Origin: Pseudoalteromonas sp. MEBiC 03607
GTDB taxonomy: Bacteria; Pseudomonadota; Gammaproteobacteria; Enterobacterales; Alteromonadaceae
Direction: 5' to 3'
Length of the DNA stretch: 64,000 nt
Assembly (NCBI RefSeq): GCF_004792295.1
Contig: NZ_SRRY01000001.1
Span: 2,428,501 to 2,492,500 of the forward strand
Shown: piece by piece, positions 24,226 to 33,227 of the stretch
Layout: each line of letters starts with the position of its first letter
Numbering within the stretch: position 1 is the first letter of the stretch
Notes under the pieces: model-generated
What the model was told of the DNA's origin: nothing
Databases searched by the model: none
What the model saw: the letters and a program-made list of their open reading frames with translations, nothing else
Position numbers and translations under genes: made by a program

Positions 24226-26123
24226 TACTTCATCCCTGTATTGGCAGAGTATCTGAATTTAAGGAAATTCTGCGCTTTATCTAAAATCGCAAACGCTTCT
24301 TTAAGGTTGCGCTGCTCAAAAGGCGATAGTAAATGTGGCTCAAGATCGTTATCTGGGGCTTCGTCTAACTTTTCAATTTGCCATGCTTGGTGGCGAATAC
24401 GAACCATCGCAATGTATTCTAAGGCATCTCGAAGATCTTGCGCTTTCCCTGCGGGTAAAAGCTTTGCTTCGATGATATCTTCTAAACGCTCGAATGAATT
24501 TTGTTTACGACTGCCTATTGCTAAAGCATGAACACGAATTACATCTGATAATGGCGCAGTACCACGGCGTTTTAAGTTCATAGAACGCTTATGCTGACCA
24601 TTATGCTCTAGCACAAAATCTTTAAAGAAACCTAAAGGCGGTGTTCTGTTACGGGCATTGGCTGCAAGGTTAGCCAAGAAACGCTTATTCTTACGCCCTT
24701 CAGTTGCAATAAATCGTTTGAGCTCATCAGCCCATTTGGTTTTACCGTAAACGCCATCTAAATCAAAAAAGATAGAGCTGTGTAATAAAGCCTGTGGTTT
24801 TGGTTCTGCCATCCAGCCTGCAAATTGCTCTTTCCACTGCTCACGAGTTAAACGCCACTTTTTAAATGACGCCATAATTTCCCCTTCGCAGTATTTATAG
24901 CCACATTCGGCTAAACCATCACAGACAAAATCAGCGAGCTTTTGAAAATATTCGTCATGTAATTCCTCGTTAAAGCTATTATCAAGAATAATGGCGTTAT
25001 CTTGGTCGGTAACAATTAATTGCTCATCACGAGCCATTGAACCTAAGGCAATAAAACAATAAGGAATGGGCGGCGGGCCAAATTTTTCTTCGGCTAAATC
25101 AAGTAAACGCTGTTTAAAGGTACGCCCTATTACAGCCATTGCTGTACCAATCATATGAGAGTTAGCGTCTTCGTTAACCATGCGTACAAACACGTTAGGT
25201 AGCTGACGTGCATAATGCGCTAAATCTTCTACGGATTGCTGAGCTAAAATACCCCGCACTAACAATAAACTGCTTTGTGATTCATATCGCAAAATGTCAG
25301 ATAACGAAATAACACCGATGGGCTTTTTCTTAACAACGACAGGTAGGTGATGAATGTTATCTCTGAGCATAGCAAGCACAGCCTCAAACACATAGGCGTT
25401 GCTATCGAGTAAGATAAGGTCCGTTTGCATAATTTGCTCGGCAGGTGATTCGTAACTTAAACCTTCAGCAATCACACTGGTGCGCAAATCTCGGTCTGTA
25501 ATTATGCCAACTACTTGACCATCATCATCGTCAGGATCATCACTGATGGGTTTATCGGCATCTGTTACTAATACAGACGATACCGACTCTTGTGTCATCA
25601 ATTGGGCAACCATTTGCACAGACGCGTCTTTTGCTACGGTTACTACATCTCTGTGCAGTAATGATTTAACTTTTGCAGTTGTTAAATCGTTACTGTCAGC
25701 CTGCTCTACAATGGCCTGATGAAGACGAACATTGCCATCTGCTTCAAAGAAGTCTGCAAAGGCTTCGTATTCATCACAATATTGATTAAATAGCTCTACA
25801 TTAATGCAATACACTAAGGTGTCTTCGAGGGCCTTGGCAGGAAATCGGACTTTGCGGTTCATCAGCAAACCCATTTGTCCGAAAATACCACCGACAGTTA
25901 AACGGTTATACAAATCACCATCGCGTCGATACATTTCGACGGCTCCGGTTCTAATTACATATAAATCGGCAATGTCATCGCCGTAATTAAGGATTTGTGT
26001 TCCCGCTCTGAAGTAGGCTATCTCTACTTGTGAAGCGAGAGTGTTAACCGCTTCTTCGGGCAAATCATCAAATGGAGCATGATCACTTAAAAATTGTGCT
26101 ATATCGACGTGTTCGGCTTGCAT
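24225..26123 (-). CDS. cNMP-binding/CBS/DUF294 nucleotidyltransferase-like protein
   Basis: 632 aa signalling-type protein. Residues about 15-125 form a cyclic-nucleotide-binding-like beta roll (YFRAGTQILNYGDDIADLY, GGIFGQMGLL). Residues about 153-285 contain a CBS pair (RDVVTVAKDASVQMV, VVGIITDRDLR, HHLPVVVKKKPIGVISLSD). From about 355 a DUF294-type nucleotidyltransferase has GSMARDEQ and TDQDNA (GS-x-R-x-EQ and acidic residues), followed by the helical DUF294_C domain. Ligands and target are unknown; relatives may act as uridylyl- or adenylyltransferases. It is the first gene of a pair with the exonuclease. Confidence 0.86.
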   Translation of the reverse strand: MQAEHVDIAQFLSDHAPFDDLPEEAVNTLASQVEIAYFRAGTQILNYGDDIADLYVIRTGAVEMYRRDGDLYNRLTVGGIFGQMGLLMNRKVRFPAKALEDTLVYCINVELFNQYCDEYEAFADFFEADGNVRLHQAIVEQADSNDLTTAKVKSLLHRDVVTVAKDASVQMVAQLMTQESVSSVLVTDADKPISDDPDDDDGQVVGIITDRDLRTSVIAEGLSYESPAEQIMQTDLILLDSNAYVFEAVLAMLRDNIHHLPVVVKKKPIGVISLSDILRYESQSSLLLVRGILAQQSVEDLAHYARQLPNVFVRMVNEDANSHMIGTAMAVIGRTFKQRLLDLAEEKFGPPPIPYCFIALGSMARDEQLIVTDQDNAIILDNSFNEELHDEYFQKLADFVCDGLAECGYKYCEGEIMASFKKWRLTREQWKEQFAGWMAEPKPQALLHSSIFFDLDGVYGKTKWADELKRFIATEGRKNKRFLANLAANARNRTPPLGFFKDFVLEHNGQHKRSMNLKRRGTAPLSDVIRVHALAIGSRKQNSFERLEDIIEAKLLPAGKAQDLRDALEYIAMVRIRHQAWQIEKLDEAPDNDLEPHLLSPFEQRNLKEAFAILDKAQNFLKFRYSANTGMK

Positions 26124-26206
26124 AAGCGTACCTAGTTTTGAGCTTTTCCTTGATTGTGAGTGTAATCTGCTATTTTTTCAAAGAAAAAATAGCAGATTTA
26201 AATGGA

Positions 26207-29200
26207 TTAAGCCTTTTCTAGTTCTTCGGCCAGAAGTTTCGACTCATCACCACGAGGTTTGGTAAAGCGCGCTAAACCAAGATAAATCACAGGTGTAAGG
26301 TATAATGTGAACAGCACTGCTAATGCTAAACCACCAAATACCACCCAGCCAATCGCGTTACGCGCTTCGGCACCGGCACCGGTGGATAATATAAGTGGTA
26401 ATGCACCTAGCAAAGTTGACACTAAGGTCATCGCAATTGGGCGTAACCTCACAAGAGCAGCTTCTTCAACTGCTTCTCTAACACTGCGACCTTTATCTCG
26501 TAATTGGTCAGCAAATTCCACCAGCAAAATAGCATTTTTAGCTATTAAGCCAATAAGCATGACCAAACCTATTTGTGAATAAATGTTCAATGATGTACCC
26601 GTTAGATACAAGGCCAAAATGGCCGATGTAATGCCAAATGGCACAGTGATCATCACTACAATGGCACTATTAACACTTTCAAATTGCGCAGCTAACACAA
26701 GTAATACAATCAAAAATGCCAAAATATAGGTGATCAGCACTTCATTAGCCGTTTCTTCAAAGGTGAGTGCCTCACCCTTAAAGGCTAAACTTATACCAGC
26801 TGGCAGGTTTTGCTCTGATATTTCACGGATTTTATTTACAACTTCGGCAATAGTAATGTCATCTGGCATTTCCATGCTTAATTCTATTGCTCGGCGCTGA
26901 GCATGGCGCTCTAGTTCTGCTGCAACACCTTCTTCTGTAATGGTTGCCACACTACTCAGTGGCACTAACTGACCATTTCGGCCACCAACATATAAGTTTG
27001 CTAAGTCACTTGGATTTGTAATAGTTTGGTTTTGTGCTTGCAGCATAATAGGGATTGATTGGTCGCCGATGTTTAAATCAGCAATGTCATCGCCGTTAAT
27101 GGCTGCTCTAAGCGTAATAGATATATCACTGAGCGATACACCGAGCTCTTCAGCACGACGTCTATCAATATTGACCCGTAATTGCGGTTGTGACGGTTGG
27201 TACGAGATACGAACTGGCGCCACTTCTGGCAAGGCTTTTTCTATTTCTGCCGAGAAACTCTGTGCCGCTTTAAAGATCTCAAGGTAATCTTGCCCCAATA
27301 ATGCAAGCTCAATACCACCGCCTTGACCACGCAAGTTCAAACTATTTGAACCGCCTGGGTAGCCAGCCGCACCTGGAATGTTTCCTAAAGGTCCACGAAT
27401 TTTATTGATAATTTCTTGCTGACTAAAATTTCGTTCGTCCCAATGCTTTAACGGCACAGTGATAAATACGATATTAGGATCCCATTGCCCAACGACGGTA
27501 TAAATAGACTCAATATCACCACTTTCAACATAGGGCAGTAAAATGTCTTCCATTTGCACCGCTTGCCTGTCCATAAAGTTAAGGCCTACACCATCTGGGC
27601 CACGGGCGAAAATGCGAATTTTACCGCGGTCTTCTGTCGGCAATAATTCATTATCTAAATTGAAATACAGCGCACCAGAGCCTGCTGCAACGAGTAAGCA
27701 AGCAAAAAATGTTAGCCATGCATGTTTAAGTACGCCGTGAATTGAGCGTTTGTATATATTCGCTAAAGCATGCCCAACTTTTGCAAAAGGATGAAAACCA
27801 CCCTGCTTTAATTTAAGTTTTGAGGTTAGTGCAGGCACTAAAGAAAGCGCTACAAAGCTTGATATAATGACAGCTCCAGCAAGCACACCACCAAACTCTC
27901 TAAATAGTCGCCCTGCTGTTGAAGGCAAAAAGGCAATCGGCACAAACACAGCTGCTAATACAGCGGTTGTTGCCACCACAGCAAAAAATACTTCGCGGGT
28001 GCCAATTACAGCCGCAGCTCTGCGGCCAAGGCCTAAGCCACGCTGACGTTGAATATTTTCACTGACCACAATCGCATCATCTACAATAAGGCCTGTCGCT
28101 AATACCAGCGCCAACAAAGTTAAGATATTAATCGAGAAACCAAGCGCCCAAATAAGTGCTAAAGAACCAATTAACGCAACAGGTATGGCAAATGCGGGGA
28201 CGAGCGTTGCTCGCCATGAGCCAATAAACACCCAAAGTGTGATCACTACTAACAACACTGTCAGTAATAGAGAGTTTATTACTTCATCCACTGAGCTTCT
28301 AATAAACTGCGCATCGTCAGAGGTTAAGGTAAATTCCATTTCAGGAAAACGTTCTCTCATACGTTCGATTAAGGTCAGCACTTCATCAGAAATTTCGATA
28401 GTATTTGATTGAGCTTGGCGTATTATCTCCATGCCAATCACTGGCGTTCCATTTAATCGCACGAATGAACGCGGATCAGCTGGGCCAAAATACACTGCAG
28501 CAACATCACCAATACGGGTATCGTCACGCACTATAATATCTGCCAATTGTTCAGCTGATATTGACGTAGCATCGGCACGAACAATCACCTGTTGATCGCT
28601 TGATTTTAAACTACCGGCAGGCACATCAAAGGGAGCTTGGCGAAGCACATTTGCAATATCTGGTACAGTAAGGTTAAAGCTGCTTAGTTTTAGCGGGTCA
28701 ATTCGTACTCTTAATACCCGCTCGCGGTCTCCATTTAAGCGAACATCGGCAACCCCAGGAATAGTTAAAAACTGCGGGGCTAAGTCAACATCAACGCGTT
28801 CAGTAAGTGCTTCTAATGATAAGCTGTCGCTTGATACCGTTAGCGATACCACGGCTTCGGCATCGTTATCAGCTTTAATAATAGATACACGCTCTACTTC
28901 TTCGGGCAATTCTCGCTGTACACGGGCAACCGATTCGCGCGTTTCGTTGGCTGCATCATCTAGATTAACACCCGGGCGAAACTCAACCACAATACGGGCA
29001 TTATTTTCTTCACTTTGCGCACGAATTGTTTTAACACCACTTACCCGAGCAACAGCCCCCTCAAGTTTACTGGTTACCTCGGTATCAACGGTTTCAGGCG
29101 AGCCCCCAGGAAACGATGCTGAAACAGTAATGCGTGGCCTGTCTACATCTGGTAGTTCACGTATTTCAATACCAGCAATAGCGGCAATACCCGCTATAAT

Positions 29201-29290
29201 GATTAACAAATTCAGCACCACGATTAATACGGGGCGACGTATCGCCATTGATGGTAAATCTTCCATCATAGGTTGCTGTTTCATTATCAC
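26207..29290 (-). CDS. RND efflux pump permease (HAE-1 type)
   Basis: 1027 aa inner-membrane proton-drug antiporter. The first helix is RRPVLIVVLNLLIIIAGIAA; the repeat architecture is TM1, a large periplasmic loop, TM2-7, a second loop, TM8-12. The proton-relay segment GLIVDDAIVVSENIQRQR carries the paired Asp of the fourth helix. GAGAEARNAIGWVVFGGLAL near the end is typical. Its start overlaps the stop of the adaptor gene by 4 nt (ATGA). No outer-membrane channel gene is present nearby, so a TolC-type partner encoded elsewhere is inferred. The substrate cannot be inferred. Confidence 0.93.
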   Translation of the reverse strand: MIMKQQPMMEDLPSMAIRRPVLIVVLNLLIIIAGIAAIAGIEIRELPDVDRPRITVSASFPGGSPETVDTEVTSKLEGAVARVSGVKTIRAQSEENNARIVVEFRPGVNLDDAANETRESVARVQRELPEEVERVSIIKADNDAEAVVSLTVSSDSLSLEALTERVDVDLAPQFLTIPGVADVRLNGDRERVLRVRIDPLKLSSFNLTVPDIANVLRQAPFDVPAGSLKSSDQQVIVRADATSISAEQLADIIVRDDTRIGDVAAVYFGPADPRSFVRLNGTPVIGMEIIRQAQSNTIEISDEVLTLIERMRERFPEMEFTLTSDDAQFIRSSVDEVINSLLLTVLLVVITLWVFIGSWRATLVPAFAIPVALIGSLALIWALGFSINILTLLALVLATGLIVDDAIVVSENIQRQRGLGLGRRAAAVIGTREVFFAVVATTAVLAAVFVPIAFLPSTAGRLFREFGGVLAGAVIISSFVALSLVPALTSKLKLKQGGFHPFAKVGHALANIYKRSIHGVLKHAWLTFFACLLVAAGSGALYFNLDNELLPTEDRGKIRIFARGPDGVGLNFMDRQAVQMEDILLPYVESGDIESIYTVVGQWDPNIVFITVPLKHWDERNFSQQEIINKIRGPLGNIPGAAGYPGGSNSLNLRGQGGGIELALLGQDYLEIFKAAQSFSAEIEKALPEVAPVRISYQPSQPQLRVNIDRRRAEELGVSLSDISITLRAAINGDDIADLNIGDQSIPIMLQAQNQTITNPSDLANLYVGGRNGQLVPLSSVATITEEGVAAELERHAQRRAIELSMEMPDDITIAEVVNKIREISEQNLPAGISLAFKGEALTFEETANEVLITYILAFLIVLLVLAAQFESVNSAIVVMITVPFGITSAILALYLTGTSLNIYSQIGLVMLIGLIAKNAILLVEFADQLRDKGRSVREAVEEAALVRLRPIAMTLVSTLLGALPLILSTGAGAEARNAIGWVVFGGLALAVLFTLYLTPVIYLGLARFTKPRGDESKLLAEELEKA

Positions 29291-30312
29291 TCCTTGGCAA
29301 GCGTTGTTTCATTCATAAAAGTAAGCTCTTGGTTTGGGCGTAAACGTTGCACGCCTTCAGTAACCAATAAATCACCTTCTTTTAAGCCACCAGATACCAA
29401 TAACCGACCGGCTAAACGCTGTTCAATTTTAACATCAACACGTGTGGCTTTTTTATCAACACTTTTCCACACGTAAGGGCCCGCGGCTCCCCACATCATG
29501 GCAGCTTCAGGAACCACTGCATGCTCTTCACCAAGTAAATTAATATGCACACGAAAACTCATACCAGGCATAAACTGATGAGATTCATTATTTAACTTTG
29601 CTTTGGTTCTTAAGGTGCGCGCTTGAGGATTAATACGAGAGTCTAACTGGGCAACTTGTGCGCTGTAAGTTTTGTCGCCTAGCCAAGGGATCACTTCAAC
29701 AGCTGATTTTTCCTTTAAAACATCAATTGCTGCTTCTGGTGCATTAAAGTTAATGTACAGTGTTGATACATCATCAATCGTTGCAATCGCAGTCTGTGTT
29801 GTGATCCGGTCGCCAACTTCTACATCTGTTAGCCCCATCACACCACTAAACGGAGCACGAATTTCGCGGTCTTCACGCTCTGTTTTTGCTTGCATCAACT
29901 GAACTTTCGCAAGCTCATGCAACGTTTTTGCATCGTCTAAATCGCTTTGTGGTACAGCACCTCGAGCATGGCTTTCTTCGAGCCGCTTCATTGTTCGCTC
30001 TGTGTCATTTAAGGTTATTTGTGCTTCTAAAAGAGCAGCTTGCTGCCTGCGCGAATCAAGCTCAAGTAGCAAGTCCCCTTTTTTAACATTGTCACCGGGT
30101 TTGAAGTGAACAGCAGTCACTCTGTCCCCAACCGCAGGGTATAAGGTTACAGAACGCACAGCTTCAGCACTACCAACTGCTTTTATTTGTTGTTTTGCTT
30201 TTTCAACCGTAACTGATTCAACAACTACGTTTGCAGCCTCAGCGACTGATACGCAACTAATTAAGGCAAGAAAAGTCCATGAATGCAATTTGCCAATTAT
30301 CAAAAGTGTCAC
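29287..30312 (-). CDS. RND efflux periplasmic adaptor (membrane fusion protein)
   Basis: 341 aa; links the RND permease to an outer-membrane channel. A hydrophobic signal segment (FLALISCVSVAEA) is followed by a barrel-sandwich half (AVGDRVTAVHFKPGDNVKKG), a helical hairpin (LLEAQITLNDTERTMKRLEE) and REIRAPFSGVMGLTDVEVGD, which closes the lipoyl-like domain. GLKEGDLLVTEGVQRLRPNQ is the membrane-proximal end. It is the first gene of the operon. A nearby inverted repeat TGTTAC-N5-GTAACA may be an operator. Confidence 0.9.
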   Translation of the reverse strand: MTLLIIGKLHSWTFLALISCVSVAEAANVVVESVTVEKAKQQIKAVGSAEAVRSVTLYPAVGDRVTAVHFKPGDNVKKGDLLLELDSRRQQAALLEAQITLNDTERTMKRLEESHARGAVPQSDLDDAKTLHELAKVQLMQAKTEREDREIRAPFSGVMGLTDVEVGDRITTQTAIATIDDVSTLYINFNAPEAAIDVLKEKSAVEVIPWLGDKTYSAQVAQLDSRINPQARTLRTKAKLNNESHQFMPGMSFRVHINLLGEEHAVVPEAAMMWGAAGPYVWKSVDKKATRVDVKIEQRLAGRLLVSGGLKEGDLLVTEGVQRLRPNQELTFMNETTLAKE

Positions 30313-30333
30313 CTAAATAAGAATCGTTTTAAT

Positions 30334-30350
30334 TGTTACGAAGTGTAACA
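30334..30350 (-). promoter_or_regulatory. Inverted repeat upstream of the RND efflux operon
   Basis: TGTTAC and GTAACA with a 5-nt spacer, about 22-38 nt before the adaptor start. The position and form suit an operator for a dimeric repressor such as a TetR-type protein, but no such gene lies beside it. Confidence 0.4.
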
Positions 30351-30416
30351 GCTTTGTGATCAATAAAAAGGATGCTTCGTTTAATAAACAAATTGATAAG
30401 TTAAAATGAATAATTA

Positions 30417-30503
30417 GAAATACGGCGCTGATTTTGCCGCATTTCTATCTGTAATATTGCTTATTTAAGTGGGCTATTTTCAGGCAATAAAACCTTACAG
30501 ATA
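30417..30503. repeat. Two adjacent stem-loops between the lipoprotein and RND genes
   Basis: The first stem is GAAATACGGC / GCCGCATTTC (30417-30426 with 30436-30445, one mismatch). The second pairs TATCTGTAA with TTACAGATA (30446-30454 with 30495-30503) and TATTGC with GCAATA inside it. They could be terminators for the lipoprotein gene or a copy of a dispersed palindromic element. Confidence 0.4.
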
Positions 30504-30575
30504 ACTAAGTCACTTTAAACGCATGTAGCAACAGGTTTTATCCCTCAAACTGGTTTGTATGAATGCAGATTAATC

Positions 30576-31013
30576 TTATAAATTAATACAGTTAACTGCA
30601 GGCACGGTTTTTAAACGCGCTTCTGACGCAATGGTCACTTCTACACAACCAGAATTAAGATCAATTTCGTCCTTTTGAATAACAGAAAAACGCCCTTCTT
30701 GCTCTGATCTAAGTGCGTATTCAAAGGCATTGTTGCTGCCCTCTGCAATGGCAGTAAAAAGCCCACCAATAATTGCACCAGCTAATGCCCCAGCAACCAT
30801 ATCTTCATGATTGCCATCTAATTCATCGATAAGCCCTATTGCAGAGCCACCAACAATGCCTGTTTTTACATTAGATGACAGTTTTACAGGTTTAACATCT
30901 TCAACTTTGGCGTAAAACTTTTTAATCATGACCTGCTGATCGGTTCTATCAACACCTTGTGTCGCGCAGCCACCTAGTAATAATAAGCTCACTAGTAGTT
31001 TCTTCATACCCAT
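30576..31013 (-). CDS. Lipoprotein with glycine-rich membrane-like segment
   Basis: 145 aa. The start reads MGMKKLLVSLLLLGGCATQG; the lipobox LLGG-C supports processing by signal peptidase II. The middle is glycine- and alanine-rich with small residues in a repeating pattern (IVGGSAIGLIDE, MVAGALAGAIIGGLFTAIAEG), as in glycine-zipper outer-membrane lipoproteins. A two-Cys C-terminal end (SGCVEV and AVNCINL) may form a disulfide. Function is not known; an outer-membrane location is inferred. Confidence 0.68.
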   Translation of the reverse strand: MGMKKLLVSLLLLGGCATQGVDRTDQQVMIKKFYAKVEDVKPVKLSSNVKTGIVGGSAIGLIDELDGNHEDMVAGALAGAIIGGLFTAIAEGSNNAFEYALRSEQEGRFSVIQKDEIDLNSGCVEVTIASEARLKTVPAVNCINL

Positions 31014-31150
31014 TTAGTCCTATAAAGTATTGCTGTTAGTTAGAATAATAACTACTTAGTTCGTAAGGGACTGTGAGATATATGTAGGTAAGTGTAAAAA
31101 AGCGCACTAACTTATTACTAGGTAACTCAACTAAAAAATCCTCGGATAAA

Positions 31151-31783
31151 TCAGAGCTTAAACACTATTGAAGCAACGATAGTATGTGTGTTGCTATCAT
31201 TAATTTTTGTATTTTCATAATCAAGTGTTAAGGCCGTACCACTAGACAATGCATAACCAATACCTAGCCCGGTTAAAAGTGATACTCCAGAGTCTTTTTG
31301 ATCAACAATAAAGTAATCATCAGAGAATTTTTGAAGAAAACTAAAATTACTATCCCAAAGTACACTACCTAAATGCGCCCTAACAAATACATTGCCAGTA
31401 ATTGGGTATGTACCAAGTAAACGCAGATCAAGTGCATTGGTTTCAAGCCCTCCGCTGTAAACAGAATTTTTAACGACCGTACCACTTTGATTAGTTGTTT
31501 CGCTATAGACATTAAATTCGGCTTCGCCAAGCACACTAAAACCTGCTTCTATTGCTAGATATTGATTAAATTGGTAGCCGGCAAATCCTCTAAACCCAGT
31601 TCCTGTGTCACTGTAGTCATAACGTAACGGTAAAATTTCTTGCTGCTCTAACAACGGGATAAAATTAACATCGTAGTAATTTTTTTGAGCAGCAATGCCA
31701 ATGTAACCAAATTTATTTTCGTTAAGCGCTGAATGAGCAAAAAATGGCATTGAACACATTGCCACCGTAAGTAGTTTGTACAT
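31151..31783 (-). CDS. Outer-membrane beta-barrel protein (OmpA/Opacity-like porin fold)
   Basis: 210 aa with a signal peptide (ending FFAHSALNENKF). The mature part alternates aromatic and hydrophobic residues in strands (FGYIGIAAQKNYYDV, GFRGFAGYQFNQYLAIEAGFSV, NVFVRAHLGSVLW, GLGIGYALSSGTALTLDYE) and ends in a short strand VASIVFKL. The pattern is that of 8-stranded OmpA-like barrels with GYQFN and 'EAGF' turns. Function unknown. It is monocistronic. Confidence 0.72.
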   Translation of the reverse strand: MYKLLTVAMCSMPFFAHSALNENKFGYIGIAAQKNYYDVNFIPLLEQQEILPLRYDYSDTGTGFRGFAGYQFNQYLAIEAGFSVLGEAEFNVYSETTNQSGTVVKNSVYSGGLETNALDLRLLGTYPITGNVFVRAHLGSVLWDSNFSFLQKFSDDYFIVDQKDSGVSLLTGLGIGYALSSGTALTLDYENTKINDSNTHTIVASIVFKL

Positions 31784-31972
31784 TGTATATATCCTTATAC
31801 TTCAAACGTTTACTTTTTAAAATTAAGAAAAGATAGTGTTGGAGATGGTATCTAAAATAAATAATCGGCAGATTGTACAGCAATAAGGAACAAATGGTAG
31901 CTTTTATAGCAATTACAGTGACTTAATAAACAAAGTAACTATATTTAAAAAGCTAACTAATAAATAATCCAT

Positions 31973-32001
31973 AAAAAAACCCCAGACTATGCTGGGGTTT
32001 A
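31973..32001 (-). terminator. Terminator after trhO
   Basis: Read on the minus strand, AAACCCCA and TGGGGTTT pair around an 8-nt loop and are followed by a T-run. It ends 19-47 nt past the trhO stop. Confidence 0.85.
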
Positions 32002-32019
32002 TAAGAAATTTGCTAAAGG

Positions 32020-33027
32020 TTACTGTTGGCGCTGTGCTTCTTTTTGCGCTTTTTTAGCTTCTTTACGCTTACGAAGAACTTCTTGCGCTTCGTTACCGAT
32101 GTGACCTTCGCCACGCGCTTGTGCTAATTCGATTTGCTTTTGACGCTCAGCAAAACGGGCACGTTGCTCTTCTGTTAGGCTGTCGTGACAGTGATGACAC
32201 GAAACACCTTCCATGTATTCAGGCTTTTGCTTTTCTTCTTCAGTGATAGGCATACGACAGGCATGGCATTGGTCGTAAGAGCCTTTTTGTAAGTCGTGAT
32301 TTACCGCAACGCGGTTATCAAATACAAAACACTCACCTTCCCACATGGTTTCTTCTTTTGGTACTTCTTCTAAGTACTTAAGGATACCGCCTTCAAGGTG
32401 GAATACCTCGTCAAAACCTTGCTCTTTCATATACGCAGTTGATTTTTCACAGCGAATACCACCGGTGCAGAACATAGCGACTTTCTTATGCTTTGCTGGA
32501 TCTAGGTTTTCTTTTGCCCACGCTGGGAATTCACGGAATGTTTTAGTGTTTGGATCAACCGCATTTTGGAAAGTACCAATCTCGATTTCGTAATCATTAC
32601 GCGTATCGATAAGAATCACTTCAGGGTCTGAAATTAACGCGTTCCAATCAGCTGGTTTTACGTATGTACCCACTACCTCACGTGGGTCGATACCTTCAAC
32701 ACCCATAGTTACGATTTCTTTTTTAAGTTTTACCTTAGTACGGTAGAACGGGCATTCATCATCGTATGACTCTTTAGTCACAATGTTATCTAGGTTTGGT
32801 TGTGCATCTAACCATGCTAATAGGTTATCAATACCTTCGCGCTTAGCAGAAACAGTACCATTGATACCTTCAGCCGCAAGTAACAAAGTACCGCGTACTT
32901 CATTGTCTTCCATTACTTTAAGTAATGGTTGGCGAATAGCTTCAAAATCTGGAAGGGCTACAAATTTGTAGAGTGCGCACACAACAAAGTGCTCGCTGGT
33001 TACATTGTCTTTATGAACAGCAGTCAT
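32020..33027 (-). CDS. trhO: tRNA uridine(34) hydroxylase (rhodanese family)
   Basis: 335 aa; oxygen-dependent hydroxylation of U34 in the anticodon of certain tRNAs, the first step toward 5-methoxyuridine or cmo5U. Formerly YceA. N-terminal YceA-type domain with [16 protein letters not shown], then a rhodanese domain with [15 protein letters not shown] and the active-site loop [13 protein letters not shown]-terminal CxxC pairs (HACRMP, SCHHCH) could bind a metal. The C-terminus is Lys/Arg/Gln rich. It is divergent from the DEAD-box helicase gene. Confidence 0.92.
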   Translation of the reverse strand: MTAVHKDNVTSEHFVVCALYKFVALPDFEAIRQPLLKVMEDNEVRGTLLLAAEGINGTVSAKREGIDNLLAWLDAQPNLDNIVTKESYDDECPFYRTKVKLKKEIVTMGVEGIDPREVVGTYVKPADWNALISDPEVILIDTRNDYEIEIGTFQNAVDPNTKTFREFPAWAKENLDPAKHKKVAMFCTGGIRCEKSTAYMKEQGFDEVFHLEGGILKYLEEVPKEETMWEGECFVFDNRVAVNHDLQKGSYDQCHACRMPITEEEKQKPEYMEGVSCHHCHDSLTEEQRARFAERQKQIELAQARGEGHIGNEAQEVLRKRKEAKKAQKEAQRQQ

Positions 33028-33095
33028 GGTTTTACCTTTTGCCTTAAATGCCCATGTGGGGCGTTAACCGAATCGTAAATCCGGCGCATTGAGGG

Positions 33096-33110
33096 CGCGT
33101 ATTTTACGCG
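33096..33110. repeat. Perfect palindrome in the trhO/DEAD-box divergent region
   Basis: CGCGTA and TACGCG separated by TTT, about 70 nt from the trhO start and 118 nt from the helicase start. It may be an operator; no regulator family can be assigned from it. Confidence 0.35.
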
Positions 33111-33227
33111 AATTAGCGATAATTGCAAAAACTGATGCGAAATAGCTGTGTTTTTACTGTCTCCTAGCAAGGCAAGTACGTTATAATGAACAAGATTTAC
33201 TAAATTTTGCTCATCGGAGATTACGCA

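Noticed and set aside
24214..24531. 105-codon plus-strand ORF inside the nucleotidyltransferase gene
   Set aside because: It is antisense to a well-supported conserved gene, and its serine- and arginine-rich composition is what an antisense shadow frame gives.
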